The notes under the pieces: model-generated
The model's database searches: none
What the model saw: only the letters and a program-made list of their open reading frames with translations
Told to the model about the DNA's origin: nothing
Translations under genes and position numbers: made by a program
Shown here: one piece after another, positions 15,336 through 23,506 of the stretch
How positions within the stretch are numbered: the first letter of the stretch is position 1
How the letters are laid out: each line of letters begins with the position of its first letter
Assembly (NCBI GenBank): GCA_900320485.1
Contig: ONSO01000005.1
Coordinates: 1-41,501 of the forward strand
DNA: 41,501 bases
From: an uncultured Lachnospiraceae bacterium
GTDB taxonomy: Bacteria > Bacillota > Clostridia > Lachnospirales > Lachnospiraceae
Reading direction: 5' to 3'

Positions 15336-15388
15336 GTGACCGTGGTCATGGTTTTGGAGTGGAAATCATGACCGCGGTCACTTTTCTT
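15336..15388 (+). terminator. Intrinsic terminator after the xylanase gene
   Basis: GTGACCGTGGTCATG (15336-15350) pairs with CATGACCGCGGTCAC (15367-15381) with one mismatch and is followed by TTTTCTT. From 15389 to 15546 I see only weak promoter-like boxes (TATGAT at 15405). Confidence 0.85.
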
Positions 15389-15546
15389 ATGCCCGGAAAT
15401 CCGCTATGATGTTTTCAAGGTTATGAAGTCTGTGCCGGCCGGTCCTGCCGCAGAGCGAGCAGGAAGCAGCGCGGCTTATAAGAAATGCAGGAAAAAGTAA
15501 TCGCTTGCAAGAAAAGCAATAAAGGAATGCAGTAAAAGGAGCGGGA

Positions 15547-16707
15547 ATGAAAACAAGGTTATCGGCTTGGAAGTACGTGAAAAATAATAAACGGGCGGTG
15601 GCGGTACTGGTGACGGCGCTGGCGCTTTCCTTTATGGCGATCTACGTGATCCACGTGCTGCTGCAGACAACGGTGGAGAGCTTTAAGCCCATTACGCTGG
15701 AGATCCCAAAGAAGCTGTCCTACGCGAATTTAAGTGACAAGGCCTACGGGGTAAACCGGGAGGATTATGATACCTACGAGGATTATGATGCGGCAGTGGG
15801 GGAAAGGCGCGGGGAGCTGATGGAATCCATGAAGAGGCGGCAGGGGATAGATAACGTCACGTACGTGCAGATCCTCAAATGCCTGTATCAGGCCGTTGTC
15901 GGACAGCTTAGCTATGAGGTTCCGCTGCTTTCACCGGGGGAGATCCAAGGGTTTCTCAATCACGTGGATGCAAAGCTGGTGGAGGGAAGGATGCCTGGCG
16001 GCGACGGTGAAGTATTGGTGGACAGTGCCGTTATGAAAAATGCCGGCTGGGAAATTGGCGACTGGTTTATGAAAGATTGGTATGGTGAGACCTTCCGCAT
16101 CGTTGGCGCCATCCGGTCGAAGTACTTGGTATCCGTGGGAACGCCCATGGGACATACCAATTCCGGCATTTATCTGGTAGTTTATAATGACGAAACGGCA
16201 ACGGACCTGCGCTCCATCTTAAAGGAGGAAGGCATTAAGCTAAGCGAGGAAGACGTCGTTGTCGATGCGGCGAAAGGACGGGAACTCTTTGAAAAGGACG
16301 TGGAGGACGTGATCGGCACGGTGGTTTCCGTCATTTCGCTGATTGTGACCATCTTTCTGGTGATCCTGGTAATGGTTTCGTATGTCTCCTTTATGCGGAA
16401 CCGCGTGAATGAGTATTGCCTTTACGCCTCCATCGGCTATGGCAGGGGGGAGATTTATGGAATGATCCTAAGGGAGACGCTCCTGACGTTTGCCATGGGA
16501 TCGGCGATCGGTCTTCTGGCATCACTTGGCGCGGGAGCGGTTCTGACGAAGCTGGTCATTGAGTCCAAAGGGCTTGTTGGAAAACTGATCTATGGGGACA
16601 GGATCTTAAGCATTTTCGGAATATACGTATTTATCATTGGAATGTTGCAGATCCCCATTTTGGCATGCATCAGCAGGATCAAGACCATCGATGCGATAGA
16701 AGATTAA
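15547..16707 (+). CDS. ABC transporter permease, FtsX/MacB type (first of two)
   Basis: 386 residues: a transmembrane helix near residues 17-40 (AVAVLVTALALSFMAIYVIHVLL), an outside domain of about 190 residues resembling MacB_PCD (LVEGRMPGGDGEVLVDSAVMKNAGWEIGDWF), then three more helices in the FtsX domain (about 260-380). The AGGAG site at 15537-15541 precedes the start. The matching ATPase gene follows 35 bp later and a second permease after that, giving one FtsX-ATPase-FtsX operon. Such complexes usually move lipids, lipoproteins or antimicrobials or drive outside proteases mechanically. The substrate is not evident. Confidence 0.87.
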   Translation: MKTRLSAWKYVKNNKRAVAVLVTALALSFMAIYVIHVLLQTTVESFKPITLEIPKKLSYANLSDKAYGVNREDYDTYEDYDAAVGERRGELMESMKRRQGIDNVTYVQILKCLYQAVVGQLSYEVPLLSPGEIQGFLNHVDAKLVEGRMPGGDGEVLVDSAVMKNAGWEIGDWFMKDWYGETFRIVGAIRSKYLVSVGTPMGHTNSGIYLVVYNDETATDLRSILKEEGIKLSEEDVVVDAAKGRELFEKDVEDVIGTVVSVISLIVTIFLVILVMVSYVSFMRNRVNEYCLYASIGYGRGEIYGMILRETLLTFAMGSAIGLLASLGAGAVLTKLVIESKGLVGKLIYGDRILSIFGIYVFIIGMLQIPILACISRIKTIDAIED

Positions 16708-16742
16708 AAAGAAAACGGTGAAAGCGGCGGAGGAAGAAAACA

Positions 16743-17399
16743 GTGTTTGAAGTAAAAAATCTATCCATGATCTATGACGTGAATACGGACGCAAAAACCT
16801 ATGCGCTGAAGGGAATCAACTTAGAGCTTCCCGAGAAAGGACTGGTGGGCATTATCGGCCCCTCCGGAAGCGGAAAGAGTACGCTGACGTATTGTCTTTC
16901 CACCTTAAAAACGCCCACGGAAGGCAGCATTATTTACAACGGCAAGGATATTACAAAGGTCACGGGGGCGGAGAGGGAAAAGCTGCGCCGCAGGGAATTT
17001 GGGTTTGTCTTCCAGAAGCACTATCTGGTGCCCTACGTAAATGCCCTGGATAACGTGCTGGTGGCAGCAGTGGAAAAGGGACCTCAGGTTTCCGAAAAGG
17101 CAGCGGAATTCTTAAAAGGCCTGGGACTTTCGGAAAAGGAATTTCGAAAGAAGCCGGCAAAGCTTTCCGGCGGGCAGTGCCAGCGGGTAGCCATTGCCAG
17201 GGCCATGATCAATGATCCCAAGGTCGTTTTTGCGGATGAGCCCACGGCCTCCCTGGATCATGAGAACGCATTTAACGTAATGCGGATTTTAAAAAAGTAC
17301 TCTGAGGAAAGACTGGTTTTGATCGTGACGCATGACAAGAGCATTTTGAAGGATGCGGACAGGATCATTGAAATCTGGGATGGGGAGCTGAGCAAATGA
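16743..17399 (+). CDS. ABC transporter ATP-binding protein, LolD/MacB type
   Basis: 218 residues starting at GTG 16743 after GGAGG. It has every ABC motif: Walker A GPSGSGKST, a Q-loop FVFQKHYLVPYVNALDNV, the signature LSGGQCQRVAIARAMI, Walker B VVFADEPTAS and the switch His in LIVTHDKS. The length and the YVNALDNV segment are those of the LolD/MacB/FtsE group, which pairs with four-helix FtsX-type permeases such as those on either side. It overlaps the second permease by 4 bp (ATGA). Confidence 0.94.
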   Translation: MFEVKNLSMIYDVNTDAKTYALKGINLELPEKGLVGIIGPSGSGKSTLTYCLSTLKTPTEGSIIYNGKDITKVTGAEREKLRRREFGFVFQKHYLVPYVNALDNVLVAAVEKGPQVSEKAAEFLKGLGLSEKEFRKKPAKLSGGQCQRVAIARAMINDPKVVFADEPTASLDHENAFNVMRILKKYSEERLVLIVTHDKSILKDADRIIEIWDGELSK

Positions 17400-18490
17400 A
17401 ACCATTATCAGCAGCATATTACGTAAAAGAAAATAAGGGAAGATCCACCATCGTTATTTTCCTGCTGTTTATGACAACGCTTTTATTTCTTGCGGGAAAC
17501 TACGTGGACAGCGTGTATTATTATTGGGACCGCTATGAGGAGTATACGGATAAGCTGTGCGTGGTATCGGCCCTGTCCACGGATGAGAACTTTGAGGAAT
17601 TTGCTGCGGTGTACCGGGATCTGGCGGCGGATGAGAAATTGATCGTGCAGAAAAGGACGCCGCGAGGCACTCAGGGGCTTTCCTGGATCTGTACCATGGG
17701 GTTTGAGATGGGAACCGCATCCGTTGTCTTTGATTCACCGGAGGACTTAAAAGAGGCCTTTGACGTCCTGGGGATCCGGGGAGACGTTTCCGGGATGGAG
17801 AATGGAACCGTCTGTATTTCCACGGCCCTGGCAAAGCAATATGGCCTTAGAAAGGGAGACATCCTGGATGCGTCGATCCAGGAGGGCTTTAAGGGGAGTT
17901 ACAAAATAGCGGCACTGATCGAGGATGACAGTTATATTGTATTTTACGTCATTCCCTATGAGGGGGTGCCTCTTAGACTGAACGTACTTAGCAGGGAGCT
18001 TTCCGGACAGGCGCTGCGCGACTACGTAAATGCCATTGTAGCAGGGCGTAAGGCAGAGGTGGATCACGTGGCAACGGAGATGATCGAGAAACAGTTTTCG
18101 CCTTTTAAGCTGATTTTTGGAGTGGGCATGGTGTTGCTGTCGCTGGTGCTTGCCGTCATTGTCAATTCGGTGATCACGGGACAGTATATGGCGCGGACCT
18201 ATGAATTTGGAGTGTATCGGGCCATTGGACTTTCAAAAGGGGCAATCTACGCGAAGGTGGCGGGGGAGCTGCTCCTTACGGACTTCCTGGCGATTCTGTG
18301 CGGCGGAGTTTTGACGGTGGTGTTTACGTTTTTGATGAATGAGCTGTTTTATTTGCCGAAGGGGCAGTTCCTGCCGTATTACTCCAATATGGGGATGATG
18401 GCGTTTCTGGTGTCGAACGCGCTGGTGGTGGTGCCCACGATCCTTCTGAAGGGGCGGAGCATGAGCCGCAGCGACGTGACGGAGTTTTAG
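17396..18490 (+). CDS. ABC transporter permease, FtsX/MacB type (second of two)
   Basis: 364 residues with the same topology as the first permease: a helix at about 19-40 (STIVIFLLFMTTLLFLAGNYV), an outside domain of about 200 residues (with VFDSPEDLKEAFDVLGI and MENGTVCISTALAKQYGLRKGDIL), and a C-terminal FtsX domain with three helices (ISKGAIYAKVAGELLLTDF-like loop AIGLSKGAIYAKVAG, which is the coupling helix region). Together with 15547 and 16743 it makes a heterodimeric transporter. No terminator is seen immediately downstream; the following gap is full of repeats. Confidence 0.87.
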   Translation: MKPLSAAYYVKENKGRSTIVIFLLFMTTLLFLAGNYVDSVYYYWDRYEEYTDKLCVVSALSTDENFEEFAAVYRDLAADEKLIVQKRTPRGTQGLSWICTMGFEMGTASVVFDSPEDLKEAFDVLGIRGDVSGMENGTVCISTALAKQYGLRKGDILDASIQEGFKGSYKIAALIEDDSYIVFYVIPYEGVPLRLNVLSRELSGQALRDYVNAIVAGRKAEVDHVATEMIEKQFSPFKLIFGVGMVLLSLVLAVIVNSVITGQYMARTYEFGVYRAIGLSKGAIYAKVAGELLLTDFLAILCGGVLTVVFTFLMNELFYLPKGQFLPYYSNMGMMAFLVSNALVVVPTILLKGRSMSRSDVTEF

Positions 18491-18495
18491 GGATT

Positions 18496-18585
18496 TACTA
18501 CTTGCAGGATTGGGGGGGGCGGGGTCCCACGTGGGCGGCTTGCGCGCCCTGGTTCCGCTACTTGCAGGATTTGGGGGGGGCGGGG
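18496..18585. repeat. Two copies of a G-tract repeat
   Basis: CTACTTGCAGGAT followed by a run of 7-9 G and CGGGG occurs at about 18498-18524 and 18558-18585, 60 bp apart. The G-runs could fold as a quadruplex. No gene lies here. Confidence 0.6.
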
Positions 18586-18734
18586 ACGCTGCACTCTCTC
18601 AGGCCTGTGTTCCAAGCGTCGGTACTTAAGGCTCGTATCGCGCAAAGACACGGAACGTGTTGATGCGTGAGAGCCTTTAGTACCGCTACGCAGAACCCAG
18701 AGCGCGAGCGTGCCTGAGAGAGTGCAGCGTCCCC
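18582..18734. repeat. 153-bp hairpin element with perfect 23-bp inverted ends
   Basis: GGGGACGCTGCACTCTCTC begins a 23-bp end (18582-18604) whose exact reverse complement is 18712-18734. Further in, GGTACTTAAGGCTC (18621-18634) pairs with 18671-18684 with one mismatch, and CGCA/TGCG and ACACG-GAA-CGTGT form the tip. The entire element can fold into one long nested stem in DNA or RNA. It has no ORF and no obvious target-site duplication. It could be a MITE-like element or a structured RNA; the sequence alone does not decide. Confidence 0.75.
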
Positions 18735-18744
18735 TCGCCCCCGC

Positions 18745-18858
18745 GAGGTCAGCAGGGGTAAGGGCAGTGTCCCCGCCCCCACGAGGTCAGCAGGGGTAAG
18801 GGCAGCGTCCCCGCCCACGCGAGGTCAGCAGGGGTAAGGGCAGTGTCCCCGGGTCGGG
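18745..18858. repeat. Three tandem 38-bp repeats
   Basis: Units begin GAGGTCAGCAGGGGTAAGGG at 18745, 18783 and 18821 (38 bp apart) and end CAGYGTCCCCG. The end of each unit shares GCGTCCCC or GTGTCCCC with the arm of the adjacent 153-bp hairpin. With the elements before it, it fills the whole 418-bp gap between 18490 and 18909. Confidence 0.85.
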
Positions 18859-18908
18859 GAGAAAAAGAGTAAGAGACAGTTCTAAGGTCATGAGGAGAGA
18901 ACGCTGGG

Positions 18909-20492
18909 ATGGCAACAGGGAAAAGAAGATTTGGGTGGATGAAAACGGTTTTGAAGGTGGCGGTAAGACTGGGGGTGCGCGTAGTGCCGCTGGGGCTTTG
19001 CCTGGTTACAAAGTATTGGATGGACGTGAATGAGTGGGCGGCGATCGGAATCACGGCGGCGTGGGTGCTGGCGGTGGAGATCGCGGAGAGGCTGCTTGGA
19101 AGCGTTGAAAAACCTGTGAAGGCCGGGAAGGCAGGAGAGGACGGGAAAGCCGGGCGGGGCGGAAAGGCCGGGCGGATTTTCGGCGGGATTGTGAGTGCGT
19201 TGGTGCTTTGTGCAATGGTCTGGAAGACGGAATTTGATCCGGGATGGAATACCTGCTACTACCGGGACGGCGTGTGGGATAAGGACAGCGGCAATGCGGT
19301 GGTTTCGAGGGAGGAAGCGATGGAGGATCTGGATTACGTGATCAAGTATCTGAAAAAGATTCATCCGCTGACATTGCATGGCCTGCCGGAGGAGATGGCA
19401 GCAAAGGAAAAGGAAGTACGGGAGTGGATCAAGGGGCAGGAAGAGATGGAAGGCTACGTATTGGCCCGGGAGCTTGAATCCATTGCGGCGCTTCTTGGCG
19501 ACGGGCATACGCACGTGGAGGAGAATTATCCGGAGTATCACCTGATGAAACATATATATGAACATAACAAGCGGGGCGATACCATGGTGGGCATAAATGG
19601 GGAGCGGTTTGAGGAGTTTTTGAAAAATCATCCGGGGCTTTGCAGTTATGAACTGGAGGCCTACGGCGTGCGGCTGCTCAAGAACCGGATTGTTTCGCTG
19701 GAGGGCCTTAAATATCTTGGGATCGACGTGACCGGCGACATTACTTACAATTACGTGTCGGAGAAGGGCGAAGAAGTAACGGAGACGGTGCGGGCGGAGG
19801 ATTTTCTTCCCATGGAGGAGTATTTGGCGTATGAGGAGGGCGTTACCGGAGATGATCTTCGCGGCGGCGAGGACCGGGGCTTTGTCTATTATGACGTGGA
19901 TGAGGAGCTGAGCCTTGCGGTCCTTACGCTGACGGATTGTAACTACAATAAGACCTACCGGGAGACGGTGCGGAAATTCTTTGACGAGGTTGCTGAGAGG
20001 AATCTAAAAACCGTGGCGGTGGATCTTCGGAATAACTCCGGCGGAAGTTCCATGGTAGCAAATGAATTTATTTCGTATCTGGCGGTGGATTCCTATAAGT
20101 CCTGGGGTGATGAGGTTCGCTTAAATCCTTTGCTCATAAAGCGGGCAGGGACGGTTTCGAAGAATTGGAGGAAGGGCGCGGGATTTTCCGGGAAGGTTTA
20201 TGTCCTGACGGGTGTGCGGTCCTACAGCTCCGCCATGGATTTTGCCATGCTGATCCAGGACAACGGGATCGGCAAACTGATCGGCGAGCCCTGCGGAAAT
20301 CTTCCCGCATCGTACGGAGACGTAAAGAGATTTCAGCTTCCAAACTCAGGTCTGGTGATGCAGGTGTCCATGAAGAGATGGCACCGGGTAGATGAGACCA
20401 AGGAGGAGCTTCCCCTGATCCCGGACGTGGAGTGTCCGGAAGAGGATGCCATGGAGGTGCTGCGGGATCAGGCTTTAGGAAATAGGGAATAA
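18909..20492 (+). CDS. Membrane protein with S41-like protease domain
   Basis: 527 residues. Three hydrophobic stretches lie in the first 105 residues, separated by a Gly/Lys-rich run (VEKPVKAGKAGEDGKAGRGGKAG). The rest is probably outside. The C-terminal part has the S41 layout: LSLAVLTLTDCNYN-type core strand, AVDLRNNSGGSSMVANEF, GKVYVLTGVRSYSSAMDFAMLIQDNGIGKLIGEPCG with the probable Ser in YSSAMDFA, then ASYGD. A His in GHTHVEENYPEYHLM (about 200) may belong to the active region. The general-base Lys of CtpA is not evident. A GAGGAGAG site lies about 10 bases before the ATG. It heads a run of genes to 23301 and could process envelope proteins sensed by the kinase at 20978; that link is inference. 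Confidence 0.75.
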   Translation: MATGKRRFGWMKTVLKVAVRLGVRVVPLGLCLVTKYWMDVNEWAAIGITAAWVLAVEIAERLLGSVEKPVKAGKAGEDGKAGRGGKAGRIFGGIVSALVLCAMVWKTEFDPGWNTCYYRDGVWDKDSGNAVVSREEAMEDLDYVIKYLKKIHPLTLHGLPEEMAAKEKEVREWIKGQEEMEGYVLARELESIAALLGDGHTHVEENYPEYHLMKHIYEHNKRGDTMVGINGERFEEFLKNHPGLCSYELEAYGVRLLKNRIVSLEGLKYLGIDVTGDITYNYVSEKGEEVTETVRAEDFLPMEEYLAYEEGVTGDDLRGGEDRGFVYYDVDEELSLAVLTLTDCNYNKTYRETVRKFFDEVAERNLKTVAVDLRNNSGGSSMVANEFISYLAVDSYKSWGDEVRLNPLLIKRAGTVSKNWRKGAGFSGKVYVLTGVRSYSSAMDFAMLIQDNGIGKLIGEPCGNLPASYGDVKRFQLPNSGLVMQVSMKRWHRVDETKEELPLIPDVECPEEDAMEVLRDQALGNRE

Positions 20493-20531
20493 GTGTTTGA
20501 ACGGGAATGATTGGAAGGAGAAACGGTGATT

Positions 20532-20933
20532 ATGAGAAACTTGAAAAGAATTTTAACGGCGGCGCTGGTAATTGTCATGGTGTTTTGCATGGCGGGATGC
20601 GGGGGACATTCATCGCACTTTCGGGCAACCATGATGATCCGGAATAATACTTCAAAGTCTGCGTTTACGAATTTTCACAAGATGGAAGGAACCCTGGTGT
20701 TTAAGCTGAATAATAAAAACGTGTCAGGAAAAATAAAGTATTCCGGAAGGCTGGAAAAAGGAAGCGCAACGGTGTATTATGAAATAGACGGTGCTAAGAA
20801 GGAGCTTTTTACCGTCGGCGAAGGGGGAAACGTTTCCGCAACCTTGGAAAACGTGGGAAAAGGGAAAATCTACGTGTTTGTGGAGACGAATGGAAAATGT
20901 GAGGGCGGAGATTTCCAATTTGACCTGGAATAA
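20532..20933 (+). CDS. Small lipoprotein of unknown function
   Basis: 133 residues. A lipoprotein signal (RNLKRIL, hydrophobic stretch, lipobox CMAGC) is followed by a small beta-rich domain (ATMMIRNNTSKS, GTLVFKLNNKNVSGKIKYSGRLEKGSATVYYEID, KIYVFVETNGKCEGGDFQFDLE) that looks like an immunoglobulin-like or lipocalin-like fold, without a family I recognise. The upstream TTG at 20511 is in frame, but AAGGAG (20515-20520) lies 11 bases before ATG 20532, which I take as the start. It sits between the S41-like gene and a sensor kinase, so an envelope-sensing role is possible. Confidence 0.75.
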   Translation: MRNLKRILTAALVIVMVFCMAGCGGHSSHFRATMMIRNNTSKSAFTNFHKMEGTLVFKLNNKNVSGKIKYSGRLEKGSATVYYEIDGAKKELFTVGEGGNVSATLENVGKGKIYVFVETNGKCEGGDFQFDLE

Positions 20934-20977
20934 ATGTCTATCATGGGAAGACAAAATACGGGATGGGATGAGAATAC

Positions 20978-22204
20978 GTGATTAATGCATATGTCTCCAA
21001 TGGAATCTTGATCCTGCTGACGCTTTTTGCGGCGCATGCAACCGGGCACGTGAGCCTTTTGCTGGCGCTGGGGGGAGCTTTGATGATCTTAGTTACGGCA
21101 GGGTACGTAAATGACGGCGGGGGAAGGCTGCTGAAAACGGCGCAGCTTTTCCTTGCGGTCTTATTTGCGTTATGCGCCGGAAATTGGTGGGGATGTCTTG
21201 TTTTCGCAACGCTCCTTTGGCCGAAAGCATGGGAGACGCATCTTGCCGTGAACGTGACGGCGGTGTTGCTGTTTTTTGTCTACGGTTTGGCGGGATCAAG
21301 CAGATCCATGGCAGGCGGAGAAAGAGGAGCGGCGGAAACTTTTGGAATTTGGAACGCGGCGGAGGGGGAGCTTGGTCCCATGGTGGCTGCCCTCCTTGTC
21401 TGCCTGATCTTGATGAATCTGATCTGCGGAGGGATTCTTTTTTGCAGGTGGCTTGTGGAATGGCTTGTAAAGCGCGGGGAAGAGGAAAAACGAAGGGTTT
21501 TGGCATATCGGCTCAGCGAGATGCATGAGGTTCAAAAGAATAAGGAGCTGATGCGGCAGAGCTTTTACGTGGAGAAGAATGCAAGGTATCTGGAGCGGGA
21601 GAACATCAGCAGAAACATCCATAACAGCGTGGGGCATTCCATCACGGCGGCCATTATGACGCTGGATGCGGCGGACCTGTTGTTTGATAAGAAGCCGGAG
21701 GAGGCGCATAAGCGGATGAACGATGCCACGGAAAGGATCCGCGGCAGTCTTTCCGCAATTCGCAGTGCCGTGAGGGCGTTGGACAGTGAGGCGGAAGACG
21801 TTTCCGTGAAGGATCTGATCTGTTATTTTGACAACGTGCTTGATGCATTTTTGATGGACACGGACCGGTCTTGTGACCGTGTCTATGAGTTTTATGACGA
21901 GGAGAGGAGTATTCCAAGGGAGCACGCGGAGTTTTTGACGGGGGCGCTGGAGGAGCTTCTTACAAATGGCGTAAAACATGGCGGGGCCAAGCATTTTGTG
22001 GTAAGGCTTTCGGGGGACAGCTCACATTTGCGCTTGGAAGTGAAGGACGACGGAGAGAGCGATTTCAGCGAGGAAACAAGCCGGGAACGGATCAAAAATG
22101 GCTTTGGATTAAAAAAACTCACGGCCTACGCGGAGCGCTGCGGTGGGAAAACGGAGTTTGGGAATGAGAATGGATTCAGATCCGTCATTGAGCTTCCGCT
22201 ATAG
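20978..22204 (+). CDS. NarL-type sensor histidine kinase
   Basis: 408 residues starting at GTG 20978. Four or five hydrophobic segments occupy residues 1-165 without a clear outside domain, so the signal is probably membrane or envelope state. A short helical linker (EEEKRRVLAYRLSEMHEVQKN) leads to a HisKA_3 domain with the phospho-acceptor His215 in RNIHNSVGHSITA. The ATPase domain has the N-box EELLTNGVKHGG, the DDG motif (VKDDGESDF) and the G-box NGFGLKKL. The partner NarL-type regulator is at 22672, with one unknown gene between. Confidence 0.9.
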   Translation: MINAYVSNGILILLTLFAAHATGHVSLLLALGGALMILVTAGYVNDGGGRLLKTAQLFLAVLFALCAGNWWGCLVFATLLWPKAWETHLAVNVTAVLLFFVYGLAGSSRSMAGGERGAAETFGIWNAAEGELGPMVAALLVCLILMNLICGGILFCRWLVEWLVKRGEEEKRRVLAYRLSEMHEVQKNKELMRQSFYVEKNARYLERENISRNIHNSVGHSITAAIMTLDAADLLFDKKPEEAHKRMNDATERIRGSLSAIRSAVRALDSEAEDVSVKDLICYFDNVLDAFLMDTDRSCDRVYEFYDEERSIPREHAEFLTGALEELLTNGVKHGGAKHFVVRLSGDSSHLRLEVKDDGESDFSEETSRERIKNGFGLKKLTAYAERCGGKTEFGNENGFRSVIELPL

Positions 22205-22252
22205 AGGGAACAAAGAAGCGTGGCACGGCAACAAAGAAGGGAGAGGGGCAAA

Positions 22253-22666
22253 GTGAAATTTAAGTATTGCAGGATTCAGGGAAAAGAGCTGGCGGCAAAT
22301 ACCAGAACGGGAAAGGGTATTTTCAGCATGTTAAACCAGATGGTGACGAATGGCGTCATGGAAGAGGAGGACGTGGGCCTTTTTAAGGAGATTGATTCCT
22401 GGTTTGTGGAAGAATTGCCATTTCCGCCGCAATGTAAGCGTCAGGAAAAGGTAATCTGCTATTTTAAGACGGAAAACTCTGAGATGATGATGAAAATGAT
22501 CCAGCCCCTTTTGTGGCTTTTGGAAAGGTATCAGCACGCCTATTACGTCGTGTACACCAATTTCCCCGGAGAGATTGTTTACGAGGATGAATATCAGGTG
22601 GTGGTAAAGGTTGACGAAAACGTGGTGATCGAGGACGTGCAGGCAAGCTGGTCGCCGGAGGATTGA
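22253..22666 (+). CDS. Unknown cytoplasmic protein between kinase and regulator
   Basis: 137 residues, no signal peptide or membrane segment. It is rich in Met and aromatic residues, with MLNQMVTNGVMEEEDVGLFKEIDSWFVEELPFPPQC in the first half and a strand-rich end (AYYVVYTNFPGEIVYEDEYQVVVKVDENVVIEDVQASW). No family is recognised. The frame runs back to GTG 22220, but GTG 22253 has GGGAGAGGGG just before it and begins MKFKYCRIQG, so I use that. The gene ends 5 bp before the response regulator start. A kinase-accessory or phosphotransfer-modulating role is only a guess from its place. Confidence 0.65.
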   Translation: MKFKYCRIQGKELAANTRTGKGIFSMLNQMVTNGVMEEEDVGLFKEIDSWFVEELPFPPQCKRQEKVICYFKTENSEMMMKMIQPLLWLLERYQHAYYVVYTNFPGEIVYEDEYQVVVKVDENVVIEDVQASWSPED

Positions 22667-22671
22667 ATAGA

Positions 22672-23301
22672 ATGTATAAAGTATTGTTGGTGGATGACGA
22701 GAATATGCTTTTGGATAGCCTAGAGATCATCTTGTCGATCAATGACGTGGAGGTCATCGGAAAGGCTCACGACGGGCGGGAGGCGCTGGATATTTTGCGT
22801 GCAAAGCCGGAGTGCGACGTGGCGCTGGTGGATCTTAACATGAAGGGCATGGGCGGCATTGAGCTGATCGGGCACGTAAAACGGCAATACCCCGGGATCA
22901 AGATCCTTGTGCTCACGACGTTTTACGATGACAAGAACATTACGGATGCCATCAGTAACGGCGCGGACGGGTATCTTTTGAAGGATAGCGGGAAGGATGC
23001 CATTCTTGGGGCGGTTTCGCAACTGATGAACGGCGTGAGCGTGCTGGATCCCAAGGTAATGCTGAGGCTGACGGGCTTGATGAACAGGAATCAGCCCGTT
23101 GACGTTTGTGAGGAGATGACGGAGCGGGAGCGGGAAATCGCAACGCTCTTGGCGCAGGGCCTTACCAACCGCCAGATTGCTGATAAACTGTATATTTCCG
23201 AGGGAACGGTGAAAAATTACATTTCGTCCATTTACGATAAGACCGGGATCCACGACAGGGTAAAGCTTGTGGTGGCGCTGTCGGGAAGCATGAGCCAGTA
23301 A
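22672..23301 (+). CDS. NarL/FixJ-family response regulator
   Basis: 209 residues. The receiver domain has DDE at 8-10, the phospho-acceptor Asp54 in LVDLNMKG, the switch Thr in LTTFYDD and the Lys in LLKDSG. The LuxR-type HTH (about 145-205) reads MTEREREIATLLAQGLTNRQIADKLYISEGTVKNYISSIYDKTGI. A TTG nine bases earlier is in frame, but ATG 22672 follows GGAGG at the right distance. It forms an operon with the HisKA_3 kinase at 20978. Its targets are not evident from this window. Confidence 0.93.
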   Translation: MYKVLLVDDENMLLDSLEIILSINDVEVIGKAHDGREALDILRAKPECDVALVDLNMKGMGGIELIGHVKRQYPGIKILVLTTFYDDKNITDAISNGADGYLLKDSGKDAILGAVSQLMNGVSVLDPKVMLRLTGLMNRNQPVDVCEEMTEREREIATLLAQGLTNRQIADKLYISEGTVKNYISSIYDKTGIHDRVKLVVALSGSMSQ

Positions 23302-23320
23302 GGCGGGGGCACCGGGAAGA

Positions 23321-23442
23321 TAGGTGCAAGGTGCGTGGGAGTAAGGCGGTGCGTGAGAGAACCGTTGCAAGGCGCGGGGAGTAAGGCAGAATGTGGGAAG
23401 ACCGTTGCAAGGCGCGGGGGAGTAAGGCGGGGCGCGTGGGAG
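23321..23442. repeat. Three degenerate 40-bp tandem repeats
   Basis: Units near 23321, 23361 and 23401, each built as (ACCGT)TGCAAGGCGCGGGG, AGTAAGGCGG and a G-rich tail. Period 40 bp. They fill most of the 205-bp gap between the response regulator and the phosphoesterase gene. Confidence 0.75.
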
Positions 23443-23506
23443 CCACGAGAAGACGTAAGAGATACGTAAGAAGCGGACAGGTGATCGAATCAGTGAGGAA
23501 GTTATT

